A stretch of DNA of 64,000 nt from Emergencia sp. (GTDB taxonomy: Bacteria > Bacillota > Clostridia > Peptostreptococcales > Anaerovoracaceae). The position numbers and the translations under genes are program-made. This document shows, piece by piece, positions 35,917 through 44,959 of the stretch. The notes beneath the pieces are model-generated. The model did not search any database and was not told where the DNA came from. It saw only the letters and a list, made by a program, of their open reading frames with translations. The DNA is taken from the NCBI GenBank assembly GCA_022767345.1, contig JALEOD010000035.1:1-64000 (forward strand), written 5' to 3'. Within the stretch, counting starts at the first letter, position 1, and each line of letters opens with the position of its first letter.

Positions 35917-37413
35917 ATGGAGAGAGAAATTATAAAAAAGCTGAAAGCATGGAAAGATAATCCGGACAGAAAACCTTTGATTCTCACAGGCGTGAGACAA
36001 TGCGGAAAGACTTATGCTATGAAGGATTTTGGAGAGATGTGCTTTGAGGATGTAGCCTATTTCAATTTTGAAGGAGACGAAGGACTGCAGAGCATTTTCG
36101 ATTATAATCTTAAAACAGAGCGTATTTTGGAGGAATTGGGACAGCTGTATCATGGAAAACCGTTGATTCCGGGGAAAACTCTGGTGATTTTTGATGAAAT
36201 TCAGGCATGTCCCCGTGCTGTAACCTCTTTGAAATATTTTTGTGAAGAAAATAGGAAGCTTCATTTAATCTGTGCTGGCTCGCTCCTTGGTGTGGCGCTG
36301 AAGCGGGAGCATATTTCTTTTCCGGTAGGAAAGGTGGATCATATGCAGATGTATCCTATGAGTTTTTCTGAGTTTCTACAGGCGGAAAATCCAAAACTGC
36401 ATGCGGGTGTACAGCATTTTGATTTTGAAAAGGCGCTGCCGGCAGCATATACAGAGCCCCTTAGTAAACTGCAGCGAATCTACTATGCAGTAGGCGGCAT
36501 GCCAGAGGCGGTGGCCGCCTGGATAGAAAGTCATGATTTTGAAAAAGTTGAGCGCATTCAGGACAACATTTTAATTGATTACCGCAGTGATTTTTCCAAG
36601 CATGCACCTATTGCTGAAGTGCCGAAAATCACGTGGGTCTGGGATGCGATTCCGGCGCAGCTGGCAAAAGATAATCACAAATTTATTTTTTCTCATGTAA
36701 AACAGGGAGCAAGAGCAAAGGATCTGGAAGACGCGCTGCAGTGGCTTGTCGATGCGGGGCTTGCCTATCGTCTGGAACTGGTAGAAAAGCCGGAATTGCC
36801 GCTTTCCTTCTGCGCCAATAAGACCAATTTCAAAGTATACCTGTCCGATGTGGGACTCCTGCGCAGAAAATCAGGGGTTTCAGCGCAGACTATTCTGCAG
36901 GGAACAGAACGGTTTAATCGCTTTAAAGGGGCTTTGACGGAAAATTATGTGATGACAGAACTTTTGGTGCTGGGAAAACAACCATATTTTTGGAAATCAG
37001 GAAACACAGCGGAACTTGATTTTCTGATTGAAGATGGTGAAAAGTTGATTCCCATTGAAAGTAAGGCAGAAGTGAACACAAAAGCAAAAAGTTATCGGCT
37101 TTTTTGCAATAGGTATCAGCCGGAGCTGGGATTCAGGTGCTCTATGAAAAATATCGGAGAGCATTTTGTGGAACGAACGTACACTTATAGTCTCCCATTA
37201 TATTTGCTGTGGAGAATGAATGTATATCTGGGAGCGGAAATTCCTGCACTGGTTTCTGGGAACGCTGTGCAGAAGGCTTGCTCAGTTGAAAACTATGGTT
37301 CGGATGTGCATTTGCAGGAGCAGGTACAGCGTATGCAGCATTATATGGAGCAGATGGGAGTATCCGACAGCGTTATGAAAGCTTTTGAGGAATTCCGGGA
37401 GAAATTGAAATAG
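35917..37413 (+). CDS. AAA+ ATPase with DUF4143 domain
   Basis: The 498-residue protein has an N-terminal AAA_14 ATPase with Walker A GVRQCGKTYAM, Walker B LVIFDEIQ and a sensor region CAGSLLGVALKRE. A C-terminal DUF4143 part resembles a restriction-endonuclease fold, with AELDFLIEDGEKLIPIESKAE (PD-(D/E)XK-like D-E-K). Such proteins are widespread, often in many copies and with unclear roles in gut anaerobes. The final 60 residues are a helical extension. ATG 35917 with GGAGG upstream is favoured over codons in the repeat leader. It sits as an insert between the flavoprotein and hydroxyproline units. Confidence 0.85.
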   Translation: MEREIIKKLKAWKDNPDRKPLILTGVRQCGKTYAMKDFGEMCFEDVAYFNFEGDEGLQSIFDYNLKTERILEELGQLYHGKPLIPGKTLVIFDEIQACPRAVTSLKYFCEENRKLHLICAGSLLGVALKREHISFPVGKVDHMQMYPMSFSEFLQAENPKLHAGVQHFDFEKALPAAYTEPLSKLQRIYYAVGGMPEAVAAWIESHDFEKVERIQDNILIDYRSDFSKHAPIAEVPKITWVWDAIPAQLAKDNHKFIFSHVKQGARAKDLEDALQWLVDAGLAYRLELVEKPELPLSFCANKTNFKVYLSDVGLLRRKSGVSAQTILQGTERFNRFKGALTENYVMTELLVLGKQPYFWKSGNTAELDFLIEDGEKLIPIESKAEVNTKAKSYRLFCNRYQPELGFRCSMKNIGEHFVERTYTYSLPLYLLWRMNVYLGAEIPALVSGNAVQKACSVENYGSDVHLQEQVQRMQHYMEQMGVSDSVMKAFEEFREKLK

Positions 37414-37452
37414 CTAAACAAAAAGTCCGCAAAAGCGGACTTTTGTTTAGCT
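37413..37452. terminator. Bidirectional terminator between convergent genes
   Basis: CTAAACAAAAAGTCCGC pairs with GCGGACTTTTGTTTAG around AAAA. It ends both the DUF4143 gene and the second GntR gene. Confidence 0.88.
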
Positions 37453-38109
37453 ATTTTTCTTTTGTGCCTCCTGATAAGCGTTGAGCGCATAGACCATATC
37501 AAACTGCAGGTGTTTACGCATCAGATTAGCAGCGCCGTCAAAGTCGCCGTTGTTGATACACGCAAAGATTTCACCGTGGCGCGCATTGATATCCTCCACA
37601 TTGACCGGCTGATAATACATACAGGAGAGTACCTCAACCTGGGAGCGCAGTTTCTTTGCAGCATCGTTGAGATAGTCATTCTGCGCATGGCGGTAAAACG
37701 CAATATGGAATTCCTCTGAGTAGTCCTTCCATTCCGCAATTTTGTTTTCTTCGAGGAGAGCATTGCCTTTCTTGATAATCTGTTCCAGCTCGAAGATGAG
37801 CGGAGCCTCAGAAAAGGCATTCTTGCAGAACTGAATCGCAAGGGCGTCAAGTTCTCCAATCATCTGAAAAATCTGGCGGATATCATTTTCCGTAAATTCT
37901 TTTACCGTAACGCCGCAATTGGAGTAGTAGGTCACAAGTCCGTTCTCAGAAAGCCGGGTCAAAGCTTCCCGAATCGGCGTATGACTGACGTTAAAACGTT
38001 CTTTTAAAATCTTCAATGTAAGTTTTTGCCCGCAGACCAGTCGCTGGTCGGTAATATCATGATAAAGCTCATTATATATTTGCTCAGACAAAGTAGTGCT
38101 GTTCGCCAT
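37447..38109 (-). CDS. GntR-family regulator (FadR/FCD type), paralogue 2
   Basis: A 220-residue paralogue of the GntR protein at 32599-33276: HTH LSEQIYNELYHDITDQRLVCGQKL and TPIREALTRLSENGLV, then the FCD domain with EFHIAFYRHAQNDYL and a C-terminal DMVYALNAY. It is divergent from the HypD activase, so it is the likely local regulator of hydroxyproline use. The relationship to paralogue 1 implies that the two ligands are chemically similar. GGGAGGTAAG precedes the ATG. Confidence 0.88.
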   Translation of the reverse strand: MANSTTLSEQIYNELYHDITDQRLVCGQKLTLKILKERFNVSHTPIREALTRLSENGLVTYYSNCGVTVKEFTENDIRQIFQMIGELDALAIQFCKNAFSEAPLIFELEQIIKKGNALLEENKIAEWKDYSEEFHIAFYRHAQNDYLNDAAKKLRSQVEVLSCMYYQPVNVEDINARHGEIFACINNGDFDGAANLMRKHLQFDMVYALNAYQEAQKKNS

Positions 38110-38319
38110 AATATCCTTACCTCCCTTTACAACTCTACTTTCCTATATTTTAACAAAATTCATAATAAAATTCAAGCGTCAAAGTAAAAAAATAGATAAT
38201 ATTGCAAAATTCATTGATTATAATCGAAAATATGAGGATGTCGTGTAAAATTAGCGCGACTTTCGTACAAAACAAATCTTTTTTTGCCTGTTTCAGATTT
38301 AGAGGTAAAAGAAATACGT

Positions 38320-38398
38320 GTGTGCAATATTGCGCGGCAAACGCTAGAAGCACAGGATTAGTACTTTTAAGTGTTTTATGCAAAATAGGTACTAAAAT
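38320..38398. promoter_or_regulatory. Upstream dyads in the gntR-hypD intergenic region
   Basis: The gap 38110-38513 carries TATTGCAAAAT (38200-38210), a GCAATATTGC palindrome (about 38323-38332) and the separated inverted repeat TTAGTAC...GTACTAA (about 38359-38395), whose arms resemble half of the rnf operator. These are candidate regulator sites. No gene lies in the gap. Confidence 0.4.
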
Positions 38399-38438
38399 CT
38401 AATATTCACAGCTTTTTATGCAATCACCGTTGGGACTA

Positions 38439-38468
38439 TTGACACTGCAGCTAGGGAAATGCTATAAT
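38439..38468 (+). promoter_or_regulatory. Promoter of the hydroxyproline operon
   Basis: TTGACA (38439-38444) and TATAAT (38463-38468) are separated by 18 bp, 45 bp upstream of the activase start. Confidence 0.78.
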
Positions 38469-38513
38469 TAGACTACGGTATAAACTTTAGTTCAAAACGA
38501 GAAAAGAGAAGTT

Positions 38514-39419
38514 ATGACATACATCACAAACATTCAAAAATATTGCATTCACGACGGGAACGGCATCAGAACCACGGTGTTTTTCAAGGGGTGTCCCCTT
38601 CACTGCAGCTGGTGTCACAATCCGGAGACACAGAGTCAGGATAGAGAGATTCGCTATTACAAGAATCGGTGCGCCGGCTGCGGCAGCTGTATTAAAGCCT
38701 GTCAGCTTCATGCTGTTTCTATGACGGAAGATGGCATTGCGATTGATAAGACTCTTTGCAGAAGCTGCGGCAGATGTGCGGCGGCATGCAGGGCGCAGGC
38801 CTTAGAAACGGTGGGCAGAGTCTATGAGGTAAAGCAGCTTGTGAAGAAGCTGGTGTCTGACCAGATTTTTTATGAAGAATCCGATGGCGGCGTTACCCTG
38901 TCCGGCGGTGAGGTGATGGCCATAGACCGCGCTTATCTTCGCATGTTGACAGAAAGCTTATATCATGAAGGAATTTCTGTGAACATTGACACCTGCGGAT
39001 TCTGTTCATGGGACAAATTTGAAGAGATTTTACCCTATATAGACACTTTTTTGTATGATCTGAAGGCACTGGATGCCGAAAAACATCAGCGCTATACAGG
39101 CGTTTCCAATGAACTGATTCTGGAAAATCTGCGGAAATTAGCAAAAGCCGGTGCGAAGATTTGGCTCAGACTGCCTTTGGTAAAGCCGGTCAATAGTTCG
39201 GCAGCAGAGATCGAAGCTGTTGGCAGCTGGCTCATGGCGAACCATATTACACCGGCACAGATTCATTTAATAGCGTACCACGATTACGGAAAAGACAAAT
39301 ACGGGCAGTTAGGTAAATCCTATGAAGATATATTCACTGCACCGACAGAAGAGGAACTGGCTGATTACCAGAATATATTACAGCAAATGGGTTTTCAAGG
39401 TGTAAAGATAGGAGGATAA
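38514..39419 (+). CDS. HypD-activating radical SAM enzyme
   Basis: The 301-residue glycyl-radical-enzyme activase abstracts hydrogen from the glycine of the downstream dehydratase using S-adenosylmethionine. The radical SAM motif is C27-x3-C31-x2-C34 (GCPLHCSWCHNPE). Two ferredoxin clusters follow (CAGCGSCIKACQ and CRSCGRCAAACR), then GGVTLSGGE, the SAM-binding GGE region. Length and the extra clusters fit activases of the glycerol/choline/hydroxyproline group. It ends four bases before the dehydratase gene and is specific for it by position. Confidence 0.92.
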   Translation: MTYITNIQKYCIHDGNGIRTTVFFKGCPLHCSWCHNPETQSQDREIRYYKNRCAGCGSCIKACQLHAVSMTEDGIAIDKTLCRSCGRCAAACRAQALETVGRVYEVKQLVKKLVSDQIFYEESDGGVTLSGGEVMAIDRAYLRMLTESLYHEGISVNIDTCGFCSWDKFEEILPYIDTFLYDLKALDAEKHQRYTGVSNELILENLRKLAKAGAKIWLRLPLVKPVNSSAAEIEAVGSWLMANHITPAQIHLIAYHDYGKDKYGQLGKSYEDIFTAPTEEELADYQNILQQMGFQGVKIGG

Positions 39420-39423
39420 TAAA

Positions 39424-41799
39424 ATGGAGAGAAGAGGCATGAACGAAAGAGTTCAGAAGCTGAGAGAAAAAAGTGTAACGACCCAGCCCTATATCGATAT
39501 GGAGCGGGCAAAGATTATGACAGAAACTTATAAACAGTTTGAAGGTGTTCTGTCCGTGCCGGAGCTGCGCGGTCAGGCGCTGAAGGATTACTGCGAGAAA
39601 AAGAGTCTTTACATCGGTGGGGGCGAGTTGATTGTAGGCGAAAAAGGCGCATCCCCGCAGGGCGCGCCGACTTTTCCGGAGCTTTGCTGCCACAGCATGG
39701 AAGATATGCGTGTGATGAACGACAGAGATTTAATCAATTTCTCCGTTGACGAAGCAGCATTTGCACTGCAAGAGGAGGAAATTATTCCTTACTGGCAGAA
39801 CCGCACTATCAGAAAAAAGTTATTAGACCACATGAGCCCGGCTTGGAAAGATGCCTATGAAGCAGGTATTTTTACAGAGTTTATGGAGCAGAGAGGACCT
39901 GGCCATACGGTGTGCGGCAATAAAATTTATACAGAAGGCTTCGGTCAGCGCATTGAGAGAATCGAGGCAGCCTTAAAAGCCATCGACTATTATAACGACC
40001 CGCAGGCGCTTGCCAAAGAGCATGAACTGAAAGGCATGAGGCTGGCATGTGAAGCCATCATCGCTTTGGGAAAACGCTACGCAGCTTATGCGGCAGAGCT
40101 TGCCGAAAAAGAAACCGATGAAGTACGAAAGGCAGAGCTTCTGCAGATTGCAGAAAACTGCAGAGTAGTTCCCCAGGATGCACCGAAGACTTTCTGGCAG
40201 GCTATTCAGATGTACTGGTTTGTACATATCTGTGTAACCGGTGAGCTGAACAACTGGGATGCGTTTTCACCGGGCAGACTGGATCAGCATTTGATTCCTT
40301 TCTATCGTAAAGATACCGAAGCAGGCGTTTTGGATAGAGAAAAAGCCCTGGAACTTTTGGAATGCTTGTGGGTAAAGTTCAACAACCAGCCTGCGCCGCC
40401 GAAAGTAGGCATTACCTTAAAAGAAAGCAGTACCTATACCGACTTTGTCAACATCAATACCGGCGGCATTACGCCTGATGGCGAAAACGGTGTCAACGAA
40501 GTCAGCTATCTGATTTTGGACTGTATGGACGATATGCGCCTGCTGCAGCCAAGCTCCAACGTACAGATCAGCAGAAAAACTCCGAAGAAGTTCCTGAAAA
40601 GAGCCTGTGAAATTTCGGCGCAGGGATGGGGACAGCCGGCATTCTATAATACAGAAGCCATCGTCATGGAACTTGTCAACGCAGGCAAATCCATCGCCGA
40701 CGCACGTCTTGGCGGTACCAGCGGCTGTGTGGAAACCGGCGCTTTTGGAAATGAATCCTATATTTTAAATGGATATTTCAACCTGCCAAAGATTTTGGAA
40801 ATTACGCTGAACAACGGATTTGATCCTGTAGGCGGAAAGCAGCTGGGCTTAAAGACTGGTTACGCTGCTGATTACAAGAGTTATGAGGAACTGGAAAAGG
40901 CGTATTTTGAGCAGGTAGCGTACTTCCTGGATATTAAAATCAGAGGAACCAATGTCATCGAGCAGATTTACGCTAAGGATATGCCGGTGCCGCTGCTTTC
41001 CTCCATCACCAACGACTGTATTGCTAAGGCAACCGATTACAACGCCGGTGGTGCAAGATACAACACCAGCTACATTCAGGGTGTAGGAATCGGTACAATC
41101 ACCGACTGTCTGGCAGCCATCAAATATAACGTATACGACGAAAAACACTTTGATATGGCGCAGATGATGAAGGCTTTGGAAGACGATTTTGCAGGTCATG
41201 ACGATATCTATCACTGGGTACATGATGCCAGCCCGAAATACGGCAATGATGATGATTATGCCGATGATATCATGAAGAAAGTTTTCTCTTATTTCAGAGA
41301 TACAGTAACGGGAAGGCCAAATACCAAGGGCGGTCACTACCGCATTGACATGCTGCCGACTACCTGCCACGTTTATTTCGGCGAGGTCATGCTGGCAAGC
41401 CCTAACGGCAGGCATGCGCACATGCCGGTATCCGAAGGGATTTCTCCGGAAAAGGGTGCGGACATCTATGGACCGACTGCAGTCATCAAGTCTGCGGCAA
41501 AGATGGATCATCTGACTACAGGGGGCACGCTGCTGAACCAGAAATTTACGCCGAAGACTGTAGCCGGTGATACCGGCATTGAGCAGATGGCAAATCTGGT
41601 AAAAGCCTATTTTGCTATGGACGGTCACCACATTCAGTTCAATGTGGTGGGCAGAGAAACCCTCATCGAAGCACAGAAGCACCCGGAGGAAAATAAAGAT
41701 TTAATCGTCCGTGTTGCGGGCTACAGCGATTACTTCCGCAATCTTTCCAAAGCATTGCAGGACGAAATCATCATGAGAACAGAGCAGGATTTTAATTAA
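39424..41799 (+). CDS. hypD: trans-4-hydroxy-L-proline dehydratase (glycyl radical enzyme)
   Basis: A 791-residue glycyl radical enzyme that dehydrates trans-4-hydroxy-L-proline to 1-pyrroline-5-carboxylate. The thiyl Cys435 and general base Glu437 lie in GGTSGCVETGAFG and the radical Gly766 in RVAGYSDYFRNL. Asp279 lies in GELNNWDAFSPGR. These positions are each one higher than those I recall for C. difficile HypD (Cys434, Glu436, Gly765, Asp278), so alignment is essentially ungapped. Choline, glycerol or propanediol lyases are less likely, because the neighbours are proC and a peptidase. GGAGGATAA precedes the ATG. The substrate probably comes from collagen-derived peptides in the gut. Confidence 0.94.
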   Translation: MERRGMNERVQKLREKSVTTQPYIDMERAKIMTETYKQFEGVLSVPELRGQALKDYCEKKSLYIGGGELIVGEKGASPQGAPTFPELCCHSMEDMRVMNDRDLINFSVDEAAFALQEEEIIPYWQNRTIRKKLLDHMSPAWKDAYEAGIFTEFMEQRGPGHTVCGNKIYTEGFGQRIERIEAALKAIDYYNDPQALAKEHELKGMRLACEAIIALGKRYAAYAAELAEKETDEVRKAELLQIAENCRVVPQDAPKTFWQAIQMYWFVHICVTGELNNWDAFSPGRLDQHLIPFYRKDTEAGVLDREKALELLECLWVKFNNQPAPPKVGITLKESSTYTDFVNINTGGITPDGENGVNEVSYLILDCMDDMRLLQPSSNVQISRKTPKKFLKRACEISAQGWGQPAFYNTEAIVMELVNAGKSIADARLGGTSGCVETGAFGNESYILNGYFNLPKILEITLNNGFDPVGGKQLGLKTGYAADYKSYEELEKAYFEQVAYFLDIKIRGTNVIEQIYAKDMPVPLLSSITNDCIAKATDYNAGGARYNTSYIQGVGIGTITDCLAAIKYNVYDEKHFDMAQMMKALEDDFAGHDDIYHWVHDASPKYGNDDDYADDIMKKVFSYFRDTVTGRPNTKGGHYRIDMLPTTCHVYFGEVMLASPNGRHAHMPVSEGISPEKGADIYGPTAVIKSAAKMDHLTTGGTLLNQKFTPKTVAGDTGIEQMANLVKAYFAMDGHHIQFNVVGRETLIEAQKHPEENKDLIVRVAGYSDYFRNLSKALQDEIIMRTEQDFN

Positions 41800-41830
41800 T
41801 ATGAAAGATAAGGAGGAGAGGAAAGGAAGT

Positions 41831-43213
41831 ATGGAACTCAACTATCAGCGTAAAAATATCTGGAAAAACGCTTCAGCGGAAAAAAGAAACCGGATTATGG
41901 AGACGGCAGTGGATTTTAAGGCTTTTAACGATGCCTCCAAGACGGAACGCCTGTGCGTAAAGGAAGTGGTAAGACGTGCGGAAGCCGCAGGCTTTTGCGA
42001 CATTACCAAAGCGGACAGCGTAAAAGCTGGAGATAAAGTGTACTACAACGATGGCGGCAAACTGCTATACGTGGCTGTGGCCGGCGAAAAACCTTTAACT
42101 GAGGGTGCAAATATCGTAGTCGCCCACACTGACTGCACCAGACTGGATTTCAAAATCGTACCTCTCTTTGAAAAAGATGGCTTCGCCTATGGAAAAACCT
42201 GTATGTATAGTCTTTCCAAGCTGGAAAAATGGACCAGCACGCCCCTTTCCATGTACGGCACTGTAGTACGTAAAGATGGGTCTATTGTTGAAATCGCAGA
42301 AGGGGCATCAGAAGATCAGCCGGCGCTTTTTATCACCGATATGTCTTTGCATTATTCGGTGATGCAGGGTCAGAAAAAGCAGGAAGAAGCCTATAACCAT
42401 GAGCAGATGAACGTGTTCCTCGGTGCAACACCGGCAGAAGGTGATGTGGCAGAAGCCGTAAAAGAAAATATTCTGCAGTATCTTTATGAAAAATATGGTA
42501 TCATAGAAGAAGACTTTATCAGCGCGGAGATTGAAATCGTGCCGGCGGGTAAGACCAGAGATATTGGTCTTGACAGCAGCGCGCTGTGCGGTTACGGTTT
42601 TGACGACCGGGCGGCAGTCTATGCCCAGCTTTGCGGAATTTTAGCTTGCGAAAAACCAGAGAGAAGTGCCATCGCGATTTTCGTAGATAAAGAAGAAATC
42701 GGATTTGCAGGACGTTCCGGCTCTCACTCCCGCGTGACTGACTACTTCCTGCGTCTGCTGGCTGAAAAGACCGGATGCGGCGGAGAAGGCATAGCGCTGA
42801 ACCAGATTCAGCTGGGCAGCAAGGTGATGTCACTGGAAGCAGTTTGCGGCAACGACCCTAACTATCCGGAGGTCTGCGAGCCGTACAGCGGTTCTTTGCT
42901 GGGACATGGACTGCAGGTAATCAAGTATGCCAGCCGCTATGGAAAGATGGACACCAGTGAAGCAAGCGCAGAATATTTAGGTCAGGTGCGCAAAGTGTTC
43001 AACGATAACGGCGTGATCTGGCAGCCTTTTGCAGGCATTGAAAAATTCGGCGGCTTCGGCACTGTATCTGTGGACTATTCCAACATGGGCATGGAAAGTT
43101 TTGACGCAGCAATCTGCGTGCTGGGCGCTCATTCTCCGTATGAATTTATGTTAAAGAGCGATTTGTACGAGGCATGCCTTGCCTGCCGCGTATTCTTTGA
43201 AAAATTACAGTAA
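41831..43213 (+). CDS. M18-family metal aminopeptidase
   Basis: The 460-residue M18 peptidase (aspartyl aminopeptidase-like) is a large cytosolic two-metal exopeptidase. Metal and catalytic residues are visible in NIVVAHTDCTRLD, GYGFDDRAAVYA, FVDKEEIGFAGRSGS and the late VLGAHSPYE. It sits inside the hydroxyproline operon, between hypD and proC, so it likely releases residues from imported Hyp-containing peptides. Specificity for a prolyl or hydroxyprolyl position is inference. ATG 41831 with AAAGGAAG upstream is preferred over the earlier ATG 41801, which follows the hypD stop by one base. Confidence 0.87.
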   Translation: MELNYQRKNIWKNASAEKRNRIMETAVDFKAFNDASKTERLCVKEVVRRAEAAGFCDITKADSVKAGDKVYYNDGGKLLYVAVAGEKPLTEGANIVVAHTDCTRLDFKIVPLFEKDGFAYGKTCMYSLSKLEKWTSTPLSMYGTVVRKDGSIVEIAEGASEDQPALFITDMSLHYSVMQGQKKQEEAYNHEQMNVFLGATPAEGDVAEAVKENILQYLYEKYGIIEEDFISAEIEIVPAGKTRDIGLDSSALCGYGFDDRAAVYAQLCGILACEKPERSAIAIFVDKEEIGFAGRSGSHSRVTDYFLRLLAEKTGCGGEGIALNQIQLGSKVMSLEAVCGNDPNYPEVCEPYSGSLLGHGLQVIKYASRYGKMDTSEASAEYLGQVRKVFNDNGVIWQPFAGIEKFGGFGTVSVDYSNMGMESFDAAICVLGAHSPYEFMLKSDLYEACLACRVFFEKLQ

Positions 43214-43227
43214 GAGAGGTTAGACTT

Positions 43228-44019
43228 ATGAAGATTGGTTTTATCGGCTGCGGCAATATGGCATCTGCCATTATGGGCGGCATCATTAAAGAAAAGGTTT
43301 TTGCACCAGCGGATATTTATGGGACAGATACCCTTGCTGCTGCGGCAGACAGGGCGGCGGAGAAATTCGGCATCGAGAAGGCGGACGGAAATGCTGCGCT
43401 GGTGAAAGCCGTTGATATCGTGGTGCTGGCTGTGAAACCGCAGTATTATCAGACTGTCATTGAGGAAATCAGAGATGCGGTAGAAAATCAGCTTGTGATT
43501 ACCATTGCTCCGGGCAAAACTCTAAGCTGGCTTGCTGACCGGTTTGGTAAAGATGTACGCATTGTCAGAACCATGCCGAATACACCTGCCATGGTGGGCT
43601 GCGGCATGACAGCGATGTGCTGCAATGACTTTGTTACAGAGGCTGATAAGGAAACTGCAGGAAAGATTTTGGGCGGTTTTGGAGACTATGAAATTATTCC
43701 TGAGCATCTGATGGACGCGGTAGTTGCTGTCAGCGGAAGCTCTCCTGCCTATGTATTTATGATGATTGAAGCCATGGCAGACGCAGCGGTCATGGGCGGC
43801 ATGCCAAGACCGCAGGCGTACAAGTTTGCGGCAAAGGCAGTAGAGGGCAGTGCAGCCATGGTATCGGAGCTGGGCAAGCACCCGGGCGAGCTGAAGGATA
43901 TGGTCTGCTCGCCTGCAGGCACTACCATCGAAGCGGTACGTGTTCTTGAGGAAAAAGGGTTCCGCAGCGCTTTGATTGAATCCATGATAGCCTGCATAGA
44001 CAAAGCTGCGAGCATGTAA
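43228..44019 (+). CDS. proC: Pyrroline-5-carboxylate reductase
   Basis: The 263-residue enzyme reduces 1-pyrroline-5-carboxylate, the HypD product, to L-proline with NAD(P)H. It has an N-terminal Rossmann fold (MKIGFIGCGNMASAIMGG), the VVLAVKPQYY segment, RTMPNTPAMVGCGMTAM, and the C-terminal dimer signature (VSGSSPAYVFMMIEAMADAAV, then PGELKDMVCSPAGTTIEAV). It starts 14 bp after the peptidase and closes the hydroxyproline operon. Proline can then serve as a Stickland electron acceptor or a biosynthetic amino acid. Confidence 0.95.
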   Translation: MKIGFIGCGNMASAIMGGIIKEKVFAPADIYGTDTLAAAADRAAEKFGIEKADGNAALVKAVDIVVLAVKPQYYQTVIEEIRDAVENQLVITIAPGKTLSWLADRFGKDVRIVRTMPNTPAMVGCGMTAMCCNDFVTEADKETAGKILGGFGDYEIIPEHLMDAVVAVSGSSPAYVFMMIEAMADAAVMGGMPRPQAYKFAAKAVEGSAAMVSELGKHPGELKDMVCSPAGTTIEAVRVLEEKGFRSALIESMIACIDKAASM

Positions 44020-44149
44020 TATGCCTGGAATATGCCTGGAATATGCCGTCTGCAGGCGGCAGACTTTGTAAAGACTGCTGGATTTGCAGAGAACCAGGCT
44101 CTGTGAAAGACGAAAAATCAGGTAGAATGTGTATATGAGGGGAATACAG

Positions 44150-44734
44150 ATGAGCAAAGATAATCGTAAGGACATGAAAAGCCGCATCATAGATGCCGCA
44201 TGGAAGCTCTTCCGCGAGAAGGGGTATGAAAATACGACCCTTGACAATATTCTGGAAGAAGCGCAGATTGCAAAGGGATCCTTCTATTATTATTTTAAAG
44301 GAAAGGGCGATCTGCTGGCCACATGGTCTGATATTCTGGACGAGAAATATGAGAAGCTGGAAAAGGAACTGAAACCGGAGATGGACAGCTTTAAGAAGCT
44401 GCTTTTTCTCAACAGGGAAATTCACGCCATGATAGAGGATATCATCTCGCCGCAGCTGATCGGCTCGATGTACGCAGAACAGCTGCAGGGAAAAGGCTAT
44501 CGTCATCTGCTGGATACCAACAGGGTATACTTTCGGCTGATTACCAGAATTATCGAAGAAGGGCAGCGCAGCGGTGAATTGACCGGCGATATGACAGTCA
44601 GCGAACTGGTGCGGGCTTATGTGATGACGGAACGATCCATCGTCACTGACTGGTGCCTGACGGAGGGCGCATATTCTCTGGCAGAATACAGCAAAAAGAT
44701 GATGCCGCTGCTACTGGGATTTTTTAGAAGGTAG
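44150..44734 (+). CDS. TetR-family transcriptional regulator
   Basis: A 194-residue protein with an N-terminal TetR HTH (KSRIIDAAWKLFREKGYENTTLDNILEEAQIAKGSFYYYFKGKGDLL) and a helical ligand domain without recognisable specificity. ATG 44150, with GAGGGG six bases upstream, is chosen over 44129. It lies 130 bp after proC on the same strand. No neighbouring efflux gene is present, so its target is unclear. A terminator follows at 44742-44780. Confidence 0.85.
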   Translation: MSKDNRKDMKSRIIDAAWKLFREKGYENTTLDNILEEAQIAKGSFYYYFKGKGDLLATWSDILDEKYEKLEKELKPEMDSFKKLLFLNREIHAMIEDIISPQLIGSMYAEQLQGKGYRHLLDTNRVYFRLITRIIEEGQRSGELTGDMTVSELVRAYVMTERSIVTDWCLTEGAYSLAEYSKKMMPLLLGFFRR

Positions 44735-44741
44735 AATGTAA

Positions 44742-44780
44742 ATATAAAGGAAGTGTCGGAAACGTTTACTTCCTTTATAT
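44742..44780 (+). terminator. Intrinsic terminator-like hairpin after the TetR gene
   Basis: ATATAAAGGAAGT pairs with ACTTCCTTTATAT, a 13-bp stem. The T run behind it is weak. Confidence 0.6.
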
Positions 44781-44845
44781 GTATGGAAAATAAAGGGGGT
44801 TATGGGTTTAAAAGTAATTGATGGAATGAAAAACCGTTTTTGGGC

Positions 44846-44874
44846 TTGCAAACGGGGAAAAATCGTGCTAAAAT
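44846..44874 (+). promoter_or_regulatory. Promoter of the Rpn-like gene
   Basis: TTGCAA (44846-44851) and TAAAAT (44869-44874) are 17 bp apart. An 85-nt leader with a terminator-like hairpin separates it from the start codon. Confidence 0.6.
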
Positions 44875-44903
44875 AAGCTATAGGTAAAAAAGACTTCGCA
44901 AGT

Positions 44904-44928
44904 AAAACAGCCGTATTGGCTGTTTTTT
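44904..44928 (+). terminator. Terminator-like hairpin in the leader of the Rpn-like gene
   Basis: AAAACAGCC-GTATT-GGCTGTTTT followed by TTG. It lies between the promoter and the gene, so it may attenuate expression or end a short leader RNA. Confidence 0.6.
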
Positions 44929-44959
44929 GTTATGCAGAAAATACAGGGAGGTATAAGTG

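Noticed and set aside
40849-41682. 277-codon open frame antisense to hypD
   Set aside because: It overlaps the conserved C-terminal half of hypD and has no family features.
44020-44046. Short AATATGCCTGG repeats after proC
   Set aside because: Only two and a half copies of an 11-bp unit; likely local slippage without function.
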